A stretch of 64,000 nt of DNA, taken from the NCBI RefSeq assembly GCF_004341515.1, contig NZ_SLZF01000003.1, forward strand, positions 1 through 64,000, given 5' to 3'. Source of the DNA: Allobosea sp. BK604. GTDB lineage: Bacteria; Pseudomonadota; Alphaproteobacteria; Rhizobiales; Beijerinckiaceae. The stretch's first letter is position 1; every line of letters starts with the position of its first letter. The translations under genes and the position numbers were made by a program. This document shows positions 43,124 to 51,032 of this stretch, in pieces. The notes under the pieces were generated by a model. It saw only the letters and a program-made list of their open reading frames with translations, was not told the DNA's origin and searched no databases.

Positions 43124-43273
43124 ATGAGCCAAGGTCACAGCTATCACGTGCACCGTCCCGCTACCGAGGACCCCGGTTGGTCGCTGCTGCGCTTGTCAGC
43201 CGCAGGCCGGCTCGGGATTGCTTTCGCAATCATCGCGGCGCTCTGGGCGGCGACGCTCGCTGTAATCGCCTGA
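43124..43273 (+). CDS. 49-aa membrane peptide leading the zinc operon
   Basis: A small gene not usually annotated: ATG at 43124 to TGA at 43273. The N-terminus MSQGHSYHVHRP has three histidines, followed by a single C-terminal transmembrane helix (GIAFAIIAALWAATLAVIA). The predicted promoter leaves almost no untranslated leader, so translation may start leaderless. The stop is six bases before the znuC start, implying coupling. It could be a zinc-related accessory peptide or a regulatory leader. I do not recognise a family; the evidence is position, membrane helix and His content. Confidence 0.55.
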   Translation: MSQGHSYHVHRPATEDPGWSLLRLSAAGRLGIAFAIIAALWAATLAVIA

Positions 43274-43279
43274 GGAAAG

Positions 43280-44023
43280 TTGAATATCGTGCCAGCGATC
43301 AGCATCGACGATTTGACCCTCGGCTATGACCGCCACCCCGCGGTGCATCACCTCTCGGGCGAGGTCGAGGCCGGCAGCCTGACCGCGATCGTCGGCCCGA
43401 ACGGAGCCGGCAAGTCGACCTTGCTCAAGGGCATTGCCGGGGCGCTCTCGCCGCTCGATGGCGGCATCACGCTCGCCCGCGGCAAGCGCCTCGCCTATTT
43501 GCCGCAATCGGCCGATCTCGACCGCTCCTTTCCGATCCATGTCTACGATCTCGTCGCCATGGGCCTCTGGAACACGGCCGGCATCTTCGGCCGCATCGGC
43601 TTCGGCGCGAAGGGCAAGGTCGAGCAGGCCATCGCCGCCGTCGGCCTGACCGGCTTCGAGCGCCGGCCGATCGGCACGCTCTCCGGCGGCCAGATGCAGC
43701 GCGCCCTATTCGCGCGCCTGCTGCTGCAGGATGCCGACATCATCCTGCTCGACGAGCCGTTCACCGCGATCGACGCTCGCACCACCGCAGATCTGCTGGC
43801 ACTCGTCCAGCGCTGGCATGGCGAGGCACGCACTGTCGTCGCCGTGCTGCACGATATCGAGACGGTGAAGCGAGCCTTCCCGCGGACCCTGCTGCTGGCG
43901 CGCGAGGCTGTTGCCTGGGGTGCGACAGAAGACGTGCTCACCGCCGCCAACCTTCTCAGGGCGCGGCAGATGGTCGAGGCCTTCGACAGCCACGCCGCCC
44001 CCTGCGAACGCGACGCGGCCTGA
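43280..44023 (+). CDS. znuC: Zinc-type ABC transporter ATPase
   Basis: A 247-aa ATPase of the metal-chelate ABC family. Walker A GPNGAGKSTLL, Q-loop LPQSADLDRSFPI, signature LSGGQMQR, Walker B IILLDEPF and H-loop VLHD are all present. DRSFPIHVYDLVAMG is the metal-transport subgroup form. The start is taken as TTG at 43280 just after AGGAAAG; a GTG at 43289 is an alternative. It powers the ZnuB permease encoded 25 bases downstream. Confidence 0.9.
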   Translation: MNIVPAISIDDLTLGYDRHPAVHHLSGEVEAGSLTAIVGPNGAGKSTLLKGIAGALSPLDGGITLARGKRLAYLPQSADLDRSFPIHVYDLVAMGLWNTAGIFGRIGFGAKGKVEQAIAAVGLTGFERRPIGTLSGGQMQRALFARLLLQDADIILLDEPFTAIDARTTADLLALVQRWHGEARTVVAVLHDIETVKRAFPRTLLLAREAVAWGATEDVLTAANLLRARQMVEAFDSHAAPCERDAA

Positions 44024-44048
44024 TTTCCGCATAGAACGGCTAGGGTCT

Positions 44049-44924
44049 GTGTTCTACGACATCTTCATCGGCCCCTTCGCCGAATTCGACTTCATGCGCC
44101 GCGCCCTCGTCGGCATTGCCGCGCTCTCGGTCTCCGGCGCGCCGATCGGCGTCTTCCTGATGCTGCGGCGAATGAGCCTGACCGGCGACGCCATGGCTCA
44201 TGCCATCCTGCCGGGCGCCGCGATCGGCTATCTCGTCGCCGGCTTCTCGCTCCCGGCCATGACGATCGGCGGGCTCGTCGCGGGCTTCGCGGTCGCGCTC
44301 GCGGCCGGCGCCGTCGCGCGGCTCACGGTGATGAAGGAGGACGCCTCGCTCGCCGCCTTCTACCTGATCTCGCTCGCGCTCGGCGTCACCATCGTCTCCC
44401 TGCGCGGCTCGGCGGTCGATCTCTTCCATGTCCTGTTCGGCAATGTGCTGGCGCTGGACGATGACGTGCTGCTCCTGCTCTCCGGCGTCGCGACGCTCAC
44501 CTTGCTGACACTGGCCGCCGTCTATCGCCCGCTCGTGCTCGAATGCGTCGATCCCGGCTTCCTGCGCTCGGTCAGCCGCTCCGGCGGCATCGTCCATCTC
44601 ACCTTCCTCGGCCTCGTCGTGCTCAACCTCGTCGCCGGCTTCCATGCGCTCGGCACCTTGCTCGCCGTCGGCCTGATGATGCTGCCGGCCGCCGCCGCGC
44701 GCTTCTGGACCGCCGACATCACCCGGCTGATCCTGCTCGCCACCGGCTTCGGCATGCTCTCCGGCTATGCCGGCCTCGTCCTCTCCTATTCCGGCGGCGG
44801 CAACCTGCCGGCCGGCCCGGCCGTGATCCTCGCGGCCGGCGCGCTTTACCTGCTGTCCCTTCTGCTCGGCACGCAGGGGGGACTCGCGCGCCGTGCCTTG
44901 CGCTTGCCACATCTCCAGCGCTAG
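44049..44924 (+). CDS. znuB: Zinc-type ABC transporter permease
   Basis: A 291-aa inner-membrane permease with about eight hydrophobic segments. The family landmarks are FMRRALVGIAALSVSGAPIG, MSLTGDAMAHAILPGAAIGY and HALGTLLAVGLMMLPAAAARF. It forms the zinc (or manganese) channel. GTG at 44049 is used as start (FYDIFIGPFAEFDFM is the usual N-terminus); the ATG at 44094 is too late. Its stop overlaps the first base of the palindrome before znuA. Confidence 0.9.
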   Translation: MFYDIFIGPFAEFDFMRRALVGIAALSVSGAPIGVFLMLRRMSLTGDAMAHAILPGAAIGYLVAGFSLPAMTIGGLVAGFAVALAAGAVARLTVMKEDASLAAFYLISLALGVTIVSLRGSAVDLFHVLFGNVLALDDDVLLLLSGVATLTLLTLAAVYRPLVLECVDPGFLRSVSRSGGIVHLTFLGLVVLNLVAGFHALGTLLAVGLMMLPAAAARFWTADITRLILLATGFGMLSGYAGLVLSYSGGGNLPAGPAVILAAGALYLLSLLLGTQGGLARRALRLPHLQR

Positions 44925-44946
44925 TAATGTTATAGTGTTTCATTAC
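44924..44946. promoter_or_regulatory. Zur-like operator before znuA
   Basis: GTAATG-N11-CATTAC, 23 bases, with inner TTATA-type bases, fits the alphaproteobacterial Zur box pattern. A possible promoter, TTGCCA (44904-44909) and TGTTAT (44928-44933), is overlapped by it, so znuA could have its own zinc-repressed promoter within the operon. The gap before the ATG also has AGGAG at 44951-44955. Confidence 0.7.
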
Positions 44947-44961
44947 ATGCAGGAGAGACGC

Positions 44962-45900
44962 ATGCTGAACCGTCGCCACCTCATTGCCGGATTTGCCTTC
45001 GGGCTCGCAGTGTCGGCCGCTCCGCTCGGCGCCTTCGCGCAGGAGAAGCTGCCGGTGGTCGCGAGCTTCTCGGTGCTCGGCGATTTCGTCAGGGAGGTCG
45101 GCGGCGATCGCGTCTCGGTCACCACCCTCGTCGGCCCCAATGGCGACGCGCATGTCTATTCGCCGACCCCTGCCGACGCCAAGAGCATGGCCGCGGCCAG
45201 GCTGATTGTCGTCAACGGCCTGAAATTCGAGGGGTGGATGACCCGCCTGATCAAGTCCTCCGGCGCCAAGGGCACGGTCGCGACCACTACGGCCGGCATC
45301 AAGCCGATCGAGTTCAAGGAGCCCGGCGAGGCGGATCACGCCCATGCCGGTCACGACCATGGTCGTGACGATCCGCATGCCTGGCAGAGCGTCGCCAACG
45401 CCAAGGTCTACATCGCCAATATCCGCGACGCGCTGAGCGCCGCGGATCCCGCCGGAAAGCTGGCCTATGACGCTAACGCGACGGCGTATCTCGCCCAGCT
45501 CGATCAGGTCGAGGGCGAGATCAGAGCGGCTGTCGCCCGTATCCCGGCCGACCGGCGCAAGGCTATCACCTCGCACGACGCCTTCGGCTATTTCGTCAAG
45601 GCCTATGGCATCGAGTTCATCGCCCCGCAGGGCGTCTCGACCGAGGCCGAAGCCTCGGCCAAGGACGTCGCCCGCATCATCCGGCAGGTGAAGGCGCAGA
45701 AAATCCCCGCAGTCTTCCTGGAGAATATCACCAATCCCCGCCTGATCGAACAGATCGCCCGCGAGACCGGCGCCAAGATCGGCGGCCAACTCTTCTCCGA
45801 TGCGCTTTCCGACGCGAAAGGCCCGGCAGGGACTTACATCGCGATGATGCGACACAATATAACGCAAATCGAAAAGGCGCTCGGCGCCGGCCCGGCCTGA
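44962..45900 (+). CDS. znuA: Zinc-binding periplasmic protein of the ABC transporter
   Basis: A 312-aa cluster 9 binding protein with a signal peptide ending near AFAQEK. Likely zinc ligands are His64 (DAHVYSP), His139 (DPHAWQ), His205 (SHDAFGYF) and Asp280 (LFSDALSD), the same pattern as in AztC/ZnuA proteins. A His/Asp-rich flexible loop ([15 protein letters not shown], 125-139) precedes the second ligand and may gather zinc. It delivers zinc to ZnuBC, and a Zur-like box lies just upstream. Confidence 0.92.
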   Translation: MLNRRHLIAGFAFGLAVSAAPLGAFAQEKLPVVASFSVLGDFVREVGGDRVSVTTLVGPNGDAHVYSPTPADAKSMAAARLIVVNGLKFEGWMTRLIKSSGAKGTVATTTAGIKPIEFKEPGEADHAHAGHDHGRDDPHAWQSVANAKVYIANIRDALSAADPAGKLAYDANATAYLAQLDQVEGEIRAAVARIPADRRKAITSHDAFGYFVKAYGIEFIAPQGVSTEAEASAKDVARIIRQVKAQKIPAVFLENITNPRLIEQIARETGAKIGGQLFSDALSDAKGPAGTYIAMMRHNITQIEKALGAGPA

Positions 45901-45946
45901 CGCCGCGCCGCTTCCTCTCGCCATCGGCAGCAATCAGGTCCTATCC

Positions 45947-46909
45947 ATGTCCGACAAGATTCCCGTCACGGTGCTCACCGGTTACCTGGGCGCCGGCAAG
46001 ACCACGCTCCTCAACCGCATCCTGACCGAGGACCACGGCAAGAAATTCGCCGTGATCGTCAACGAATTCGGCGAGACCGGCATCGATGGCGACCTCGTCG
46101 TCGGCGCCGACGAGGAAGTCTTCGAGATGAATAACGGCTGCATCTGCTGCACCGTGCGCGGCGACCTGATCCGCATCCTCGACGGGCTGATGAAGCGCAA
46201 GGGCAAGTTCGACGCGATCATCGTCGAGACCACCGGCCTCGCCGATCCCGCCCCGGTCGCCCAGACCTTCTTCGTCGACCAGGATGTCGGCGACGCCACC
46301 AAGCTTGACGCCGTCGTCACCGTCACCGACGCCAAGTGGCTGAGCGAGCGGCTGAAGGATGCGCCGGAGGCGAAGAACCAGATCGCCTTCGCCGACGTCA
46401 TCATCCTCAACAAGACCGACCTCGTCACGGCCGAGGAACTGGCCTCGGTCGAGGCCCAGATCCGCGCGATCAATCCCTATGCCAAGCTGCACAAGGCGCA
46501 GCGCTGCGATGTCGCGATCGACCAACTGCTCGACCGCAACGCCTTCGATCTCGACCGCATCCTCGATATCGAGCCCGATTTCCTCGAATCCGGCCATCAC
46601 CACCACCATTCCGAGGAGGTGCGCTCGATGTCCTTCACCATCCCCGGTGATGTCGATCCCGAGAAGTTCATGCCGTGGATCAACGATATCTCGCAGGCGC
46701 AGGGCCCGAACATCCTGCGCTCCAAGGGCATTCTCGCTTTCAAGGACGAGCCGCGCCGTTTCGTCTTCCAGGGCGTGCATATGATCCTCGATGGCGACCT
46801 GCAGCGCGACTGGAAGGCTGGCGAGAAGCGCGAGTCGCGCCTCGTCTTCATCGGCCGCGATCTCGACGAGGACGAGCTGCGTGAGGGGTTTATGGCCTGC
46901 GCGGCGTGA
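45947..46909 (+). CDS. CobW/ZNG1-family GTPase, probable zinc metallochaperone
   Basis: A 320-aa G3E GTPase. Walker A is GYLGAGKTT (12-20), the metal motif GCICC (64-68, the CxCC type), Walker B region [13 protein letters not shown] (155-158), and a His run [11 protein letters not shown] (215-224) leading to the CobW C-terminal domain. The zinc ABC genes are directly upstream, so a zinc-delivery role under zinc limitation is likelier than cobalt. CobW for cobalamin would sit near cob genes, none of which is here. It is 46 bases after znuA. Confidence 0.9.
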   Translation: MSDKIPVTVLTGYLGAGKTTLLNRILTEDHGKKFAVIVNEFGETGIDGDLVVGADEEVFEMNNGCICCTVRGDLIRILDGLMKRKGKFDAIIVETTGLADPAPVAQTFFVDQDVGDATKLDAVVTVTDAKWLSERLKDAPEAKNQIAFADVIILNKTDLVTAEELASVEAQIRAINPYAKLHKAQRCDVAIDQLLDRNAFDLDRILDIEPDFLESGHHHHHSEEVRSMSFTIPGDVDPEKFMPWINDISQAQGPNILRSKGILAFKDEPRRFVFQGVHMILDGDLQRDWKAGEKRESRLVFIGRDLDEDELREGFMACAA

Positions 46910-46923
46910 GCTAAAGCCACGCC

Positions 46924-47925
46924 ATGGAGATCACCAAACCCGTCTCGCTGCGCGAGCATGTCACCCCGATCGAGGCCGGCGAGCATGTCGTCGCCAGCTT
47001 CTGGCTGAAGCAGACGCTGGCGCTCGCGCTGGCGGATGGCCGCGTGCTGCGCTGGCGCGACGGCTCGACCGACATCATCGATGCGCATGCCGGCGGCCTG
47101 CTCTCGGCCTGCTCGGATGGCGAGCGACTGATCTCGGGCGGCGATGACGGCCGCGTCGTAGCGACCGGCGCCGATGGCGAGCCAAGCGAGATCGCCCGCG
47201 ACGAGAAACGCCGCTGGATCGACGCCGTCACCGTCTCGCCCTCCGGCAGCCTCGCCTGGAATACTGGCAAGACCGTCCATGCCCGCGACGACAAGGGCAA
47301 GATCCGCACGCTTGACGCCGCCTCGACACCGCAGGGCCTCGTCTTCGCGCCTAAGGGCTACCGGCTCGCACTGGCGCAGATGAACGGCGTCTCGCTCTGG
47401 TATCCGAACACCGAGGCCAAGCCCGATTTCCTGGAATGGAAAGGCTCGCATCTCGATGTGACCTGGTCGGCGGACGGGCGCTTCATCGTCTCCTCGATGC
47501 AGGAGAACGCGCTGCATGGCTGGCGCCTCGGCGAGAAGCCGAGCCATATGCGCATGACCGGCTATCCGGCCAAGCCGCGCTCGTTGTCCTGGTCGCATGA
47601 CGGGCTCTGGCTCGCCTCCAGCGGCGCCGATGCCGCGATCGTCTGGCCCTTCCAGGGCGAAGGCCCGACCGGCAAGGCCCCACGCGAATGCGGCGCCCGC
47701 CATGCCAAGGTCACCCGCGTCGCCTTCCATCCAAAGGCGCTGGTGCTGGCCGTCGGCTATGACGATGGCTGCATCCTGATGATCCGCCTGACCGACGCCT
47801 CCGAGCTGCTGGTGCGTGCGGCGCAACGCGGCAGCGGCATCACCGCCTTCGCCTGGGACAAGCTCGGCAAGCGCCTGGCCTTCGGCGCCGAGGACGGCTC
47901 GGCCGGCGTCCTCACCCTGCCCTGA
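46924..47925 (+). CDS. WD40-repeat protein of the zinc locus
   Basis: A 333-aa predicted beta-propeller with about seven weak WD-type blades (for example GRFIVSSMQENALHGWRL, SLSWSHDGLWLASSGADAAIVW, ITAFAWDKLGKRLAFGAEDG). There is no signal peptide or catalytic motif, so it is a cytoplasmic scaffold. It starts 15 bases after the CobW-family gene and is probably co-transcribed, which suggests a partner or platform for zinc delivery. WD40 proteins are uncommon in small bacterial operons of this kind. Confidence 0.8.
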   Translation: MEITKPVSLREHVTPIEAGEHVVASFWLKQTLALALADGRVLRWRDGSTDIIDAHAGGLLSACSDGERLISGGDDGRVVATGADGEPSEIARDEKRRWIDAVTVSPSGSLAWNTGKTVHARDDKGKIRTLDAASTPQGLVFAPKGYRLALAQMNGVSLWYPNTEAKPDFLEWKGSHLDVTWSADGRFIVSSMQENALHGWRLGEKPSHMRMTGYPAKPRSLSWSHDGLWLASSGADAAIVWPFQGEGPTGKAPRECGARHAKVTRVAFHPKALVLAVGYDDGCILMIRLTDASELLVRAAQRGSGITAFAWDKLGKRLAFGAEDGSAGVLTLP

Positions 47926-47933
47926 CAAGCGCC

Positions 47934-48212
47934 ATGCGGTTCGGCCTCTTCGGCAAGGGCAATGACCGCAAGGCGGAAGGCGCCGGGCACGCGGCGCGGA
48001 TCAAGGCCGAGACGCGCGAATTGCTCGGCCTGCCGGAGGCGGCCGCGATTGCGGTCAACGAGATCCTCTGCGCCGACCCCGCCTGTCCGGGCACCGAGAC
48101 GGTCATCCTAGTGATGAACCCCGGCGAGAAGACGCGCGCCTTCAAGGCGCAGCTCGCGATGGCCGAGCTGACGCGGGAGGCTCTGGCCGCGGTACTGGCC
48201 CCGGCCAGGTAA
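47934..48212 (+). CDS. Conserved 92-aa protein downstream of the WD40 gene
   Basis: A 92-aa soluble protein I do not recognise. The N-terminus MRFGLFGKGNDRKAEG is basic; the middle has NEILCADPACPGTETVILVM, with a Cys-x5-Cys pair that could bind a metal, and the rest is a helical Ala/Leu-rich tail. It begins 9 bases after the WD40 gene, so it likely belongs to the zinc operon. Small size and the cysteine pair fit a metal-handling or redox adaptor, but that is inference. Confidence 0.65.
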   Translation: MRFGLFGKGNDRKAEGAGHAARIKAETRELLGLPEAAAIAVNEILCADPACPGTETVILVMNPGEKTRAFKAQLAMAELTREALAAVLAPAR

Positions 48213-48228
48213 CGCGCGGAGCCACTCC

Positions 48229-48318
48229 CGTCCTTCCGAGCGCAGCGAAGCAATCCAGGAGGTCTCGCTCTACATCCCCTGGCTTGCTTCGTCGCAGACA
48301 CTCCTCCTCGCTCGTCAC
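48229..48318. repeat. Palindromic repeat family A, degenerate
   Basis: CGAGCGCAGCGAAGCAATCC is clear in the left arm; the right arm (CTGGCTTGCTTCGTCGCAGA, then CTCGCTCGTCAC) is diverged. It follows the last zinc-locus gene and may mark its end. Confidence 0.65.
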
Positions 48319-48388
48319 CGACATCACCTGTCAGCAGCTGCGCCCGCGCGAGCTTAACCTTTCGCGCGCAGCCCCTTAGCTTGCCCTC

Positions 48389-49543
48389 ATGGCGACACGT
48401 CCCCGCAAGCTCCGCACGATCAGCAAATCCCAGGCCCGGCAGATCTGGCTCCGCGCCCAGCGCCTCGATACGGCCGAGCCCTTTGGCTCGGGCGCAGAGG
48501 CGACACTCGCGGCGGTCGAGCATCTCGGCTATGTCCAGATCGACACGATCAACGTGATCGAGCGCTGCCACCACCACATCCTCTACAGCCGCATCCCGGC
48601 CTATGAGCGCGCGCATCTCAGGCAGGCGCAAGCGCTCGACAAGAGCGTCTTCGAATACTGGACGCATGCGCTGTCCTATATCCCCGCCAGGGACATCCGC
48701 TTCTTCCTCGGCGACATGAAGCTGCATCGCGAGAAGCCGGAGCCCTGGTACGCGTCGGTCAGCAAGAAGGACATGAGCAAGGTCATGACGCTGATCCGCA
48801 AGGGCGGCGCGCTGACCATCCGCGACATCGACGACGACGTCCTGGTCGAGAAGGACCATGCCTGGGCCAGCAAGAAGCCCTCGAAGCGGGCGCTGCAACT
48901 CGCCTTCTACAATGGCGTGCTGACCGTCAGCGAGCGCAACGGCATGCTCAAGAGCTACGAGCTCATGGAGCGGCATTTCGGCTGGGACACGCGCCCCAAG
49001 CCCGCGAGCGAGACGCAGCGCCTCGACTACCTGCTCGACCGGGCGCTACGCACGCAAGGTCTGATCAGCCTGGACTCGGCCTGCCATCTCGATGCGCCCA
49101 GCAAGCCCGGCCTCGCCGCGCGCATCGCCAGCCGCATGCGCAAGAAGGAGCTGATCCCGGTCGCGCTCGAAGGCGCCGAGAAGGTCGCGCATTGGGCGCA
49201 GCCAGCACTGCTGGAAGAGGAGCATCCGCCCGCGACGGCGCCGGTCCATATCCTCTCGCCCTTCGATCCGCTGATCATCCAGCGCAAGCGGCTGGAGCTG
49301 TTCTTCGGCTACGAGCACCGTTTCGAGGCCTATGTCCCCAAGGAGAAGCGCGTCTTCGGCTATTTCGCCCTGCCCGTGCTGGTCGGCGACGAAATCGCCG
49401 CCGTGCTGGACCTCAAGACCGACCGCGCCGCCGGCAAGCTCCTGATCCAGCAATGGACCTGGATCAAGCCGGAGACGCAGGAGCTGAAGCGGCAGATCGA
49501 GGAGGAGCTCGGCCGCTTCGAGAGATTCCAGCTCGCGAGCTAG
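48389..49543 (+). CDS. Winged-helix DNA glycosylase, AlkX/YcaQ family
   Basis: A 384-aa HTH_42 (DUF1006) protein. In E. coli, YcaQ/AlkX unhooks interstrand cross-links and alkylated bases; the catalytic QxD triad is visible as Q-I-D in LGYVQIDTINVIERCHHHIL (residues about 50-69). The rest is made of winged-helix domains with NGMLKSYELMERHFGW and HILSPFDPLIIQRKRLELFF as family blocks. There is no membrane segment. It stands alone between repeat elements. Confidence 0.85.
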   Translation: MATRPRKLRTISKSQARQIWLRAQRLDTAEPFGSGAEATLAAVEHLGYVQIDTINVIERCHHHILYSRIPAYERAHLRQAQALDKSVFEYWTHALSYIPARDIRFFLGDMKLHREKPEPWYASVSKKDMSKVMTLIRKGGALTIRDIDDDVLVEKDHAWASKKPSKRALQLAFYNGVLTVSERNGMLKSYELMERHFGWDTRPKPASETQRLDYLLDRALRTQGLISLDSACHLDAPSKPGLAARIASRMRKKELIPVALEGAEKVAHWAQPALLEEEHPPATAPVHILSPFDPLIIQRKRLELFFGYEHRFEAYVPKEKRVFGYFALPVLVGDEIAAVLDLKTDRAAGKLLIQQWTWIKPETQELKRQIEEELGRFERFQLAS

Positions 49544-49545
49544 CG

Positions 49546-49590
49546 CATCGGCCCGAAGATCGAAAAAGCCTCTTCGAGAACAATAAGTTA
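49546..49590. repeat. Degenerate family C repeat
   Basis: GCGCATCGGCCCGAAGATCG followed by AAAAAGCC resembles the family C element at 32470-32515, but the right end is lost. It abuts the family A element at 49598. Confidence 0.5.
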
Positions 49591-49597
49591 GATCAAA

Positions 49598-49680
49598 CGT
49601 CATTGCGAGCGCAGCGAAGCAATCCAGGGGGGCGTGGAGCGCTGTCGCCCCTGGATTGCTTCGCTGCGCTCGCAATGACG
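49598..49680. repeat. Palindromic repeat family A, perfect copy
   Basis: The left arm (49598-49630) and right arm (49648-49680) are exact 33-base inverted copies separated by 17 bases, starting CGTCATTGCGAGCGCAGCGA. No other copy in the window is this intact, which implies recent duplication or strong selection. It lies between the convergent AlkX-like and isochorismatase-type genes. Confidence 0.95.
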
Positions 49681-49700
49681 GCGCTGCAGTGAACTTGGAC

Positions 49701-50357
49701 TCAGGTCCGGTCGTTGCGGGTGCGCAGCTCGTCAAAATAGGTCTCGACGCGCTTGCGGTCGACGACATCGACATAGCGACGCTCGATATCGCGCAGATTG
49801 GCGATATGCGGCCCCTCCTCGACGTCGCCCACGCAATCCTCCGGCACGATCGTGCGATAGCCGCGCTGGAAGCTGTCGATCGCGGTCGCCCGGATGCAGC
49901 CGCTGGTATTGACCCCGGTCAGGATCACCGTGTCGACGCGCTGCTTGGTCAGAAAGGGCTGGATCGTCGTCTCGTAGAACATGGACGGGCCGCTCTTGCA
50001 GACGATCAGATCGCAGCCCGCTTCGGCGACGCGCTGATCGAGAATGGTCGTGGCATCGCCATGGAAATAGTTCCGGCGCACCGTCTCGATCTTCCAGTAC
50101 GGCACGTCCTTCTCGCTGGTATATGCCGTGTAGCAAGCAGCCACCGGGATATCGTGCTCGCGCGCCTTGGCCATCAGAGCGAGCGTGTTCTCCAGCGCCC
50201 GCACGGCGAGCGGCCGGCCACCGAAGGGAAATTCGGGGCTGACATGGGAACTTTGAAAATCGATCACCAGAATAGCGGGACGCTGCCCGAAACCGACTTC
50301 GATCGCGCCGTAACCGGATGCCTTGTAGTCATCCGCGGCAACTGACTGATCCATCAT
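49701..50357 (-). CDS. Isochorismatase-family cysteine hydrolase
   Basis: A 218-aa hydrolase of the isochorismatase fold. The triad is Asp in ILVIDFQSSH, Lys in IVCKSGPSMFYETT and Cys in GVNTSGCIRATAIDSFQRG. Relatives include N-carbamoylsarcosine and maleamate amidohydrolases, so it probably cleaves an amide or carbamoyl group. The ATG at 50357 (MMDQ) follows GGGAG. Nothing adjacent names the pathway. Confidence 0.87.
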   Translation of the reverse strand: MMDQSVAADDYKASGYGAIEVGFGQRPAILVIDFQSSHVSPEFPFGGRPLAVRALENTLALMAKAREHDIPVAACYTAYTSEKDVPYWKIETVRRNYFHGDATTILDQRVAEAGCDLIVCKSGPSMFYETTIQPFLTKQRVDTVILTGVNTSGCIRATAIDSFQRGYRTIVPEDCVGDVEEGPHIANLRDIERRYVDVVDRKRVETYFDELRTRNDRT

Positions 50358-50447
50358 CCAACTCCCATCATCTGCCAGGAAATCGTCGCTCAATACGTCA
50401 GTGCTGATATATGAGCGCCCGCGGGGGATGATTGGCAAGGCGAAAGA

Positions 50448-50852
50448 TCAGGCGCCGAGCAGATCGACCAGATGCGGAATCAGCGGCTCGTCGGCGGGCG
50501 GCATCTCGAGCTCGCGCAGCTTTCCGGGACGCACCCATTTCAGCGCCTGCCCCTCCTGCGAGGCGACAGCGCCTTCCCAGCGCCGGCAGATATAGAGCGG
50601 CATCAGCAGGTGGAACTCGGGATAGGCGAAGCTGGCGAAGGTCAGCGGCGCCAGGCATTCCTCCTTCACGATGATGCCGAGCTCCTCGGCAAGCTCGCGG
50701 ATCAGCGCCGGCTCCGGCCGCTCGCCGGGCTCGAGCTTGCCGCCGGGGAATTCCCACATGCCGGCAAGCGCCTTGCCCTCCGGACGCTGGGTGACGAGGA
50801 CGCGGTTATCGGCATCGATCAGCGCGCAGGCGACGACGAGGAGCAGCTTCAC
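50448..50852 (-). CDS. mutT: 8-oxo-dGTP diphosphatase (MutT-type Nudix hydrolase)
   Basis: A 134-aa Nudix protein that removes oxidised dGTP. The Nudix box GGKLEPGERPEPALIRELAEELGI (residues about 37-60, G-x5-E-x7-REUxEExGU) is complete, and LLVVACALIDADNRVLVTQRP is the typical MutT start. The start is GTG at 50852, overlapping a short cysteine-containing frame upstream by four bases. It sits in the order argJ, EamA transporter, small frame, mutT, all on the minus strand. Confidence 0.92.
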   Translation of the reverse strand: MKLLLVVACALIDADNRVLVTQRPEGKALAGMWEFPGGKLEPGERPEPALIRELAEELGIIVKEECLAPLTFASFAYPEFHLLMPLYICRRWEGAVASQEGQALKWVRPGKLRELEMPPADEPLIPHLVDLLGA

Positions 50853-50986
50853 GTGGGGCTCAATTCCCGTAGGAGACGAAGATGGACCGGCTCGGTGTCC
50901 TTGCCGGTCAGCGTGACCGTGTCATAGACGACCCCCGCGCCATCGGCGATGCCGAAAGCAAGGGCACTGCCGCAACGACAACGCAA
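50849..50986 (-). CDS. Possible 45-aa cysteine-containing protein upstream of mutT
   Basis: A short frame from a TTG at 50986 ends in TGA overlapping the mutT GTG by four bases. The peptide starts with RCRCGSALAFG and ends HLRLLRELSPT; it reads like the second half of a small zinc-ribbon protein but has only one Cys pair. It could be a real small gene coupled to mutT, a remnant, or a chance frame. No ribosome site is convincing. Confidence 0.3.
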   Translation of the reverse strand: MRCRCGSALAFGIADGAGVVYDTVTLTGKDTEPVHLRLLRELSPT

Positions 50987-51032
50987 TCTCGGATCGGCGG
51001 CTCCGCACCAATCTTCGGCCGGCGGGGCGGGC

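Noticed and set aside
45850..45880. ACACAATATAACGC near the end of znuA as a third Zur site before the CobW gene
   Set aside because: It is not palindromic and lies in coding sequence; similarity to the Zur motif is weak.
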